Part shown: positions 62,701 through 64,000 of the stretch, piece by piece | Layout of the letters: every line of letters begins with the position of its first letter | Numbering within the stretch: the stretch's first letter is position 1 | Assembly (NCBI RefSeq): GCF_917563915.1 | Contig: NZ_CAKJTI010000008.1 | Coordinates: forward strand, 112,954 to 176,953 | DNA length: 64,000 nucleotides | Source of the DNA: Bacillus rhizoplanae | GTDB taxonomy: Bacteria > Bacillota > Bacilli > Bacillales > Bacillaceae_G | Direction of reading: 5' to 3' | The notes under the pieces: model-generated | The model's input: the letters and a program-made list of their open reading frames with translations, nothing else | What the model was told of the DNA's origin: nothing | Databases searched by the model: none | Program-made: the position numbers and the translations under genes

Positions 62701-64000
62701 CCTTTGGAACTGCTTTTTTAAGATGTTATAGGAACCATTCACATCTGCGTTCAGTAATTTGTTCTCTTTCGTACGATACAAGCCACGTTTGATACGTTTT
62801 CCACTGAATACAGGGATATCTTCCTCCCCGTAAGTGGGGATATCATCATTGTCTAAAAAGGATGCCTTACTTGTATACGATTCTTCCACGACTTGTACAG
62901 TAATACCTTTTCGTTTTGCCTTATAGGTGATCATTTCAATGAGTAGATTATGCGGGATATGGCAGAACGATTGATTCTGTCGTTTCCCCATTTCACTGTT
63001 TTGTTTCCAAGATGTATTTTTCCCAATCACAATCATAGAAACTTCCTGTTGTATTGCCAGCTGGACAATGTGATAACTCATTTTATGAAAGAGATCTTTT
63101 ATTTTAAGAAACCGTTTCTCATGAAGCCTCTCTAAACGTTTTGATGTGTGTGGTCCTTCTTTTGATTCTTTTCCATGACGAAGAATACCCAGTAAATGAG
63201 CCTTTTTCTTGTTGTAGTATTGATTAATACTTTTAATCACATTGCCCTTTACTAACACAGGAGTAGCCCCTATATTCGTTGTGATAGTTGCAATGTTATT
63301 GATTCCTAAGTCAATACTCATATAGCGATTATTGTCGACATGCTCAGGTGCTGGCTCAGGTTGTTCTGTCACAATCTCCACTTTAAACTTCCCATAAGCA
63401 GGAGAAACACGTACCTCTTTCAGATTTTCGATATATCCGAACAATTTACCGATATTTAATTGTATGCTTGTTTTTGGAAAACGAATGTACTTATCTTGGA
63501 GTTTACACACTTGATTCGTGAAAACAATTTCTTTCATAGATGATTTCATATATTTGGGAATGCGAGGTCTGCCTATAAAAGTGGAAGAATGTTTCTGATA
63601 TGCTTTCATAGAAGCAAAAAATGATTTCCAGTTTTGATATAACTTTTTCATAACTGCTTGATTCGTTTGCGCTGGCAAACTCATATAGTCTTGTTGCTTC
63701 ATTGTTTTAAACAAACAATCTAGGAAGTGATACGATAAGAACGATTTCTCTTTTGTCGGGAATGCAAACAGATTACATTTGATTTTTTTCCGTTCTTCTA
63801 CCAGCTTTTCTTTCTGCTTTTGCACACGTTTTTGGTACGCACGAAGTTGATTTTCATTCATAGCTTCAATATGTGCTTGCAATGTATGGAGAACTTCTTG
63901 CTGAAGTGGCTGTAATGGTTGATCCGTACGTAAGGCCGTATACACTTGGCGAATATAGAAGTTTGTTGTATTGTAGAGATTTTTTGCATTTTGACACATT
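62683..64000 (-). CDS. tnpB: TnpB (OrfB), second copy, 5' end outside window
   Basis: 438 residues are visible from an internal methionine; comparison with the copy at 41766 suggests about 30 more N-terminal residues lie beyond the edge. RuvC-I is RYMSIDLGINNIATI and RuvC-III LLNADVNGSYNIL. The RuvC-II strand reads MIVIGKNTSWKQ, with G in place of the usual E, as in copy 1, and VEESYTSKASFLD follows. No zinc-ribbon cysteines. The two proteins are clearly homologous but far from identical, so they are separate, older acquisitions, not a recent duplication. Confidence 0.9.
   Translation of the reverse strand, partial: MCQNAKNLYNTTNFYIRQVYTALRTDQPLQPLQQEVLHTLQAHIEAMNENQLRAYQKRVQKQKEKLVEERKKIKCNLFAFPTKEKSFLSYHFLDCLFKTMKQQDYMSLPAQTNQAVMKKLYQNWKSFFASMKAYQKHSSTFIGRPRIPKYMKSSMKEIVFTNQVCKLQDKYIRFPKTSIQLNIGKLFGYIENLKEVRVSPAYGKFKVEIVTEQPEPAPEHVDNNRYMSIDLGINNIATITTNIGATPVLVKGNVIKSINQYYNKKKAHLLGILRHGKESKEGPHTSKRLERLHEKRFLKIKDLFHKMSYHIVQLAIQQEVSMIVIGKNTSWKQNSEMGKRQNQSFCHIPHNLLIEMITYKAKRKGITVQVVEESYTSKASFLDNDDIPTYGEEDIPVFSGKRIKRGLYRTKENKLLNADVNGSYNILKKQFQRCLPME

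Larger units (their letters stand above)
62565..64000 (-). mobile_element. IS200/IS605-type element with tnpB only, copy 2 (left end outside window)
   Basis: Its right end matches copy 1: a CCCCCACTT/AAGTGG hairpin (62574-62609), GGGAGT and a terminal TTCAT (minus strand, 62569-62565). Beyond it lies the decayed DUF4180 gene. The left end is past the right edge of the window. Confidence 0.75.

Noticed and set aside
1-64000. tRNA, rRNA, phage or restriction genes
   Set aside because: None was seen on either strand; the two tnpB elements are the only transposon genes.

Overview
The window is a low-GC Firmicute chromosome, almost certainly a member of the Bacillus cereus group. Three things point there: the gene content and order, which follow the B. 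subtilis yhaI-ecs-hem-yhg-yhf-yhj region with insertions; the glyoxylate genes aceB-aceA, which B. subtilis lacks; and about a dozen intergenic copies of a repeat bounded by TTTAT/ATAAA that matches what I remember of the B. cereus-group repeat bcr1. The species cannot be fixed from the sequence alone. No rRNA, tRNA, prophage or CRISPR array was seen.

Layout. 1-5.2 kb: 3' part of addB (runs off the left edge), a type I signal peptidase, a VTT-family membrane protein and a cold-shock gene with a long structured leader. 5.7-10 kb: a broken small secreted-protein gene, comK, then aceB-aceA. 10.4-13.6 kb: sigI-rsgI and a repeat-rich secreted protein preceded by what looks like a SigI promoter. 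13.9-25.3 kb: DUF1648 protein, GerPF-like protein, M48 protease, Sco, AraC regulator, ATP-grasp enzyme, acyl-CoA ligase, lplJ, MBL hydrolase, yhfH, LacI regulator and a DinB-like protein. 25.4-31.1 kb: yhgD-yhgE with three matching operators, and a large secreted nuclease. 31.5-37.3 kb: the coproporphyrin-dependent heme operon hemE-hemH-hemY and pbpF. 37.5-41.5 kb: lipoprotein, ECF sigma factor and anti-sigma factor, then a PH-domain pair. 41.6-43.3 kb: a tnpB element. 43.3-50.5 kb: ecsA-ecsB-ecsC, hit, yhaH, scoC, yhaI, small membrane genes and prsA. 50.6-57.7 kb: a secreted discoidin protein under a cyclic-di-GMP-I riboswitch, a GntR regulator, an MFS transporter and a radical SAM/SPASM protein. 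58-64 kb: a methyltransferase-like membrane protein, a lipoprotein nucleosidase under a guanine-class riboswitch, dbpA, and a second tnpB element that abuts a decayed DUF4180 gene.

The most informative features are in the non-coding DNA: two riboswitch-terminator units that suggest roles for their genes, a four-fold repeated hairpin plus GGGGTGTC motif in front of hit, several families of intergenic repeats, and two tnpB elements with conserved 3' ends that may be omega RNAs. The TnpB proteins lack zinc-ribbon cysteines and appear to have lost the usual RuvC-II glutamate. Starts were chosen by Shine-Dalgarno position; several are GTG or TTG.
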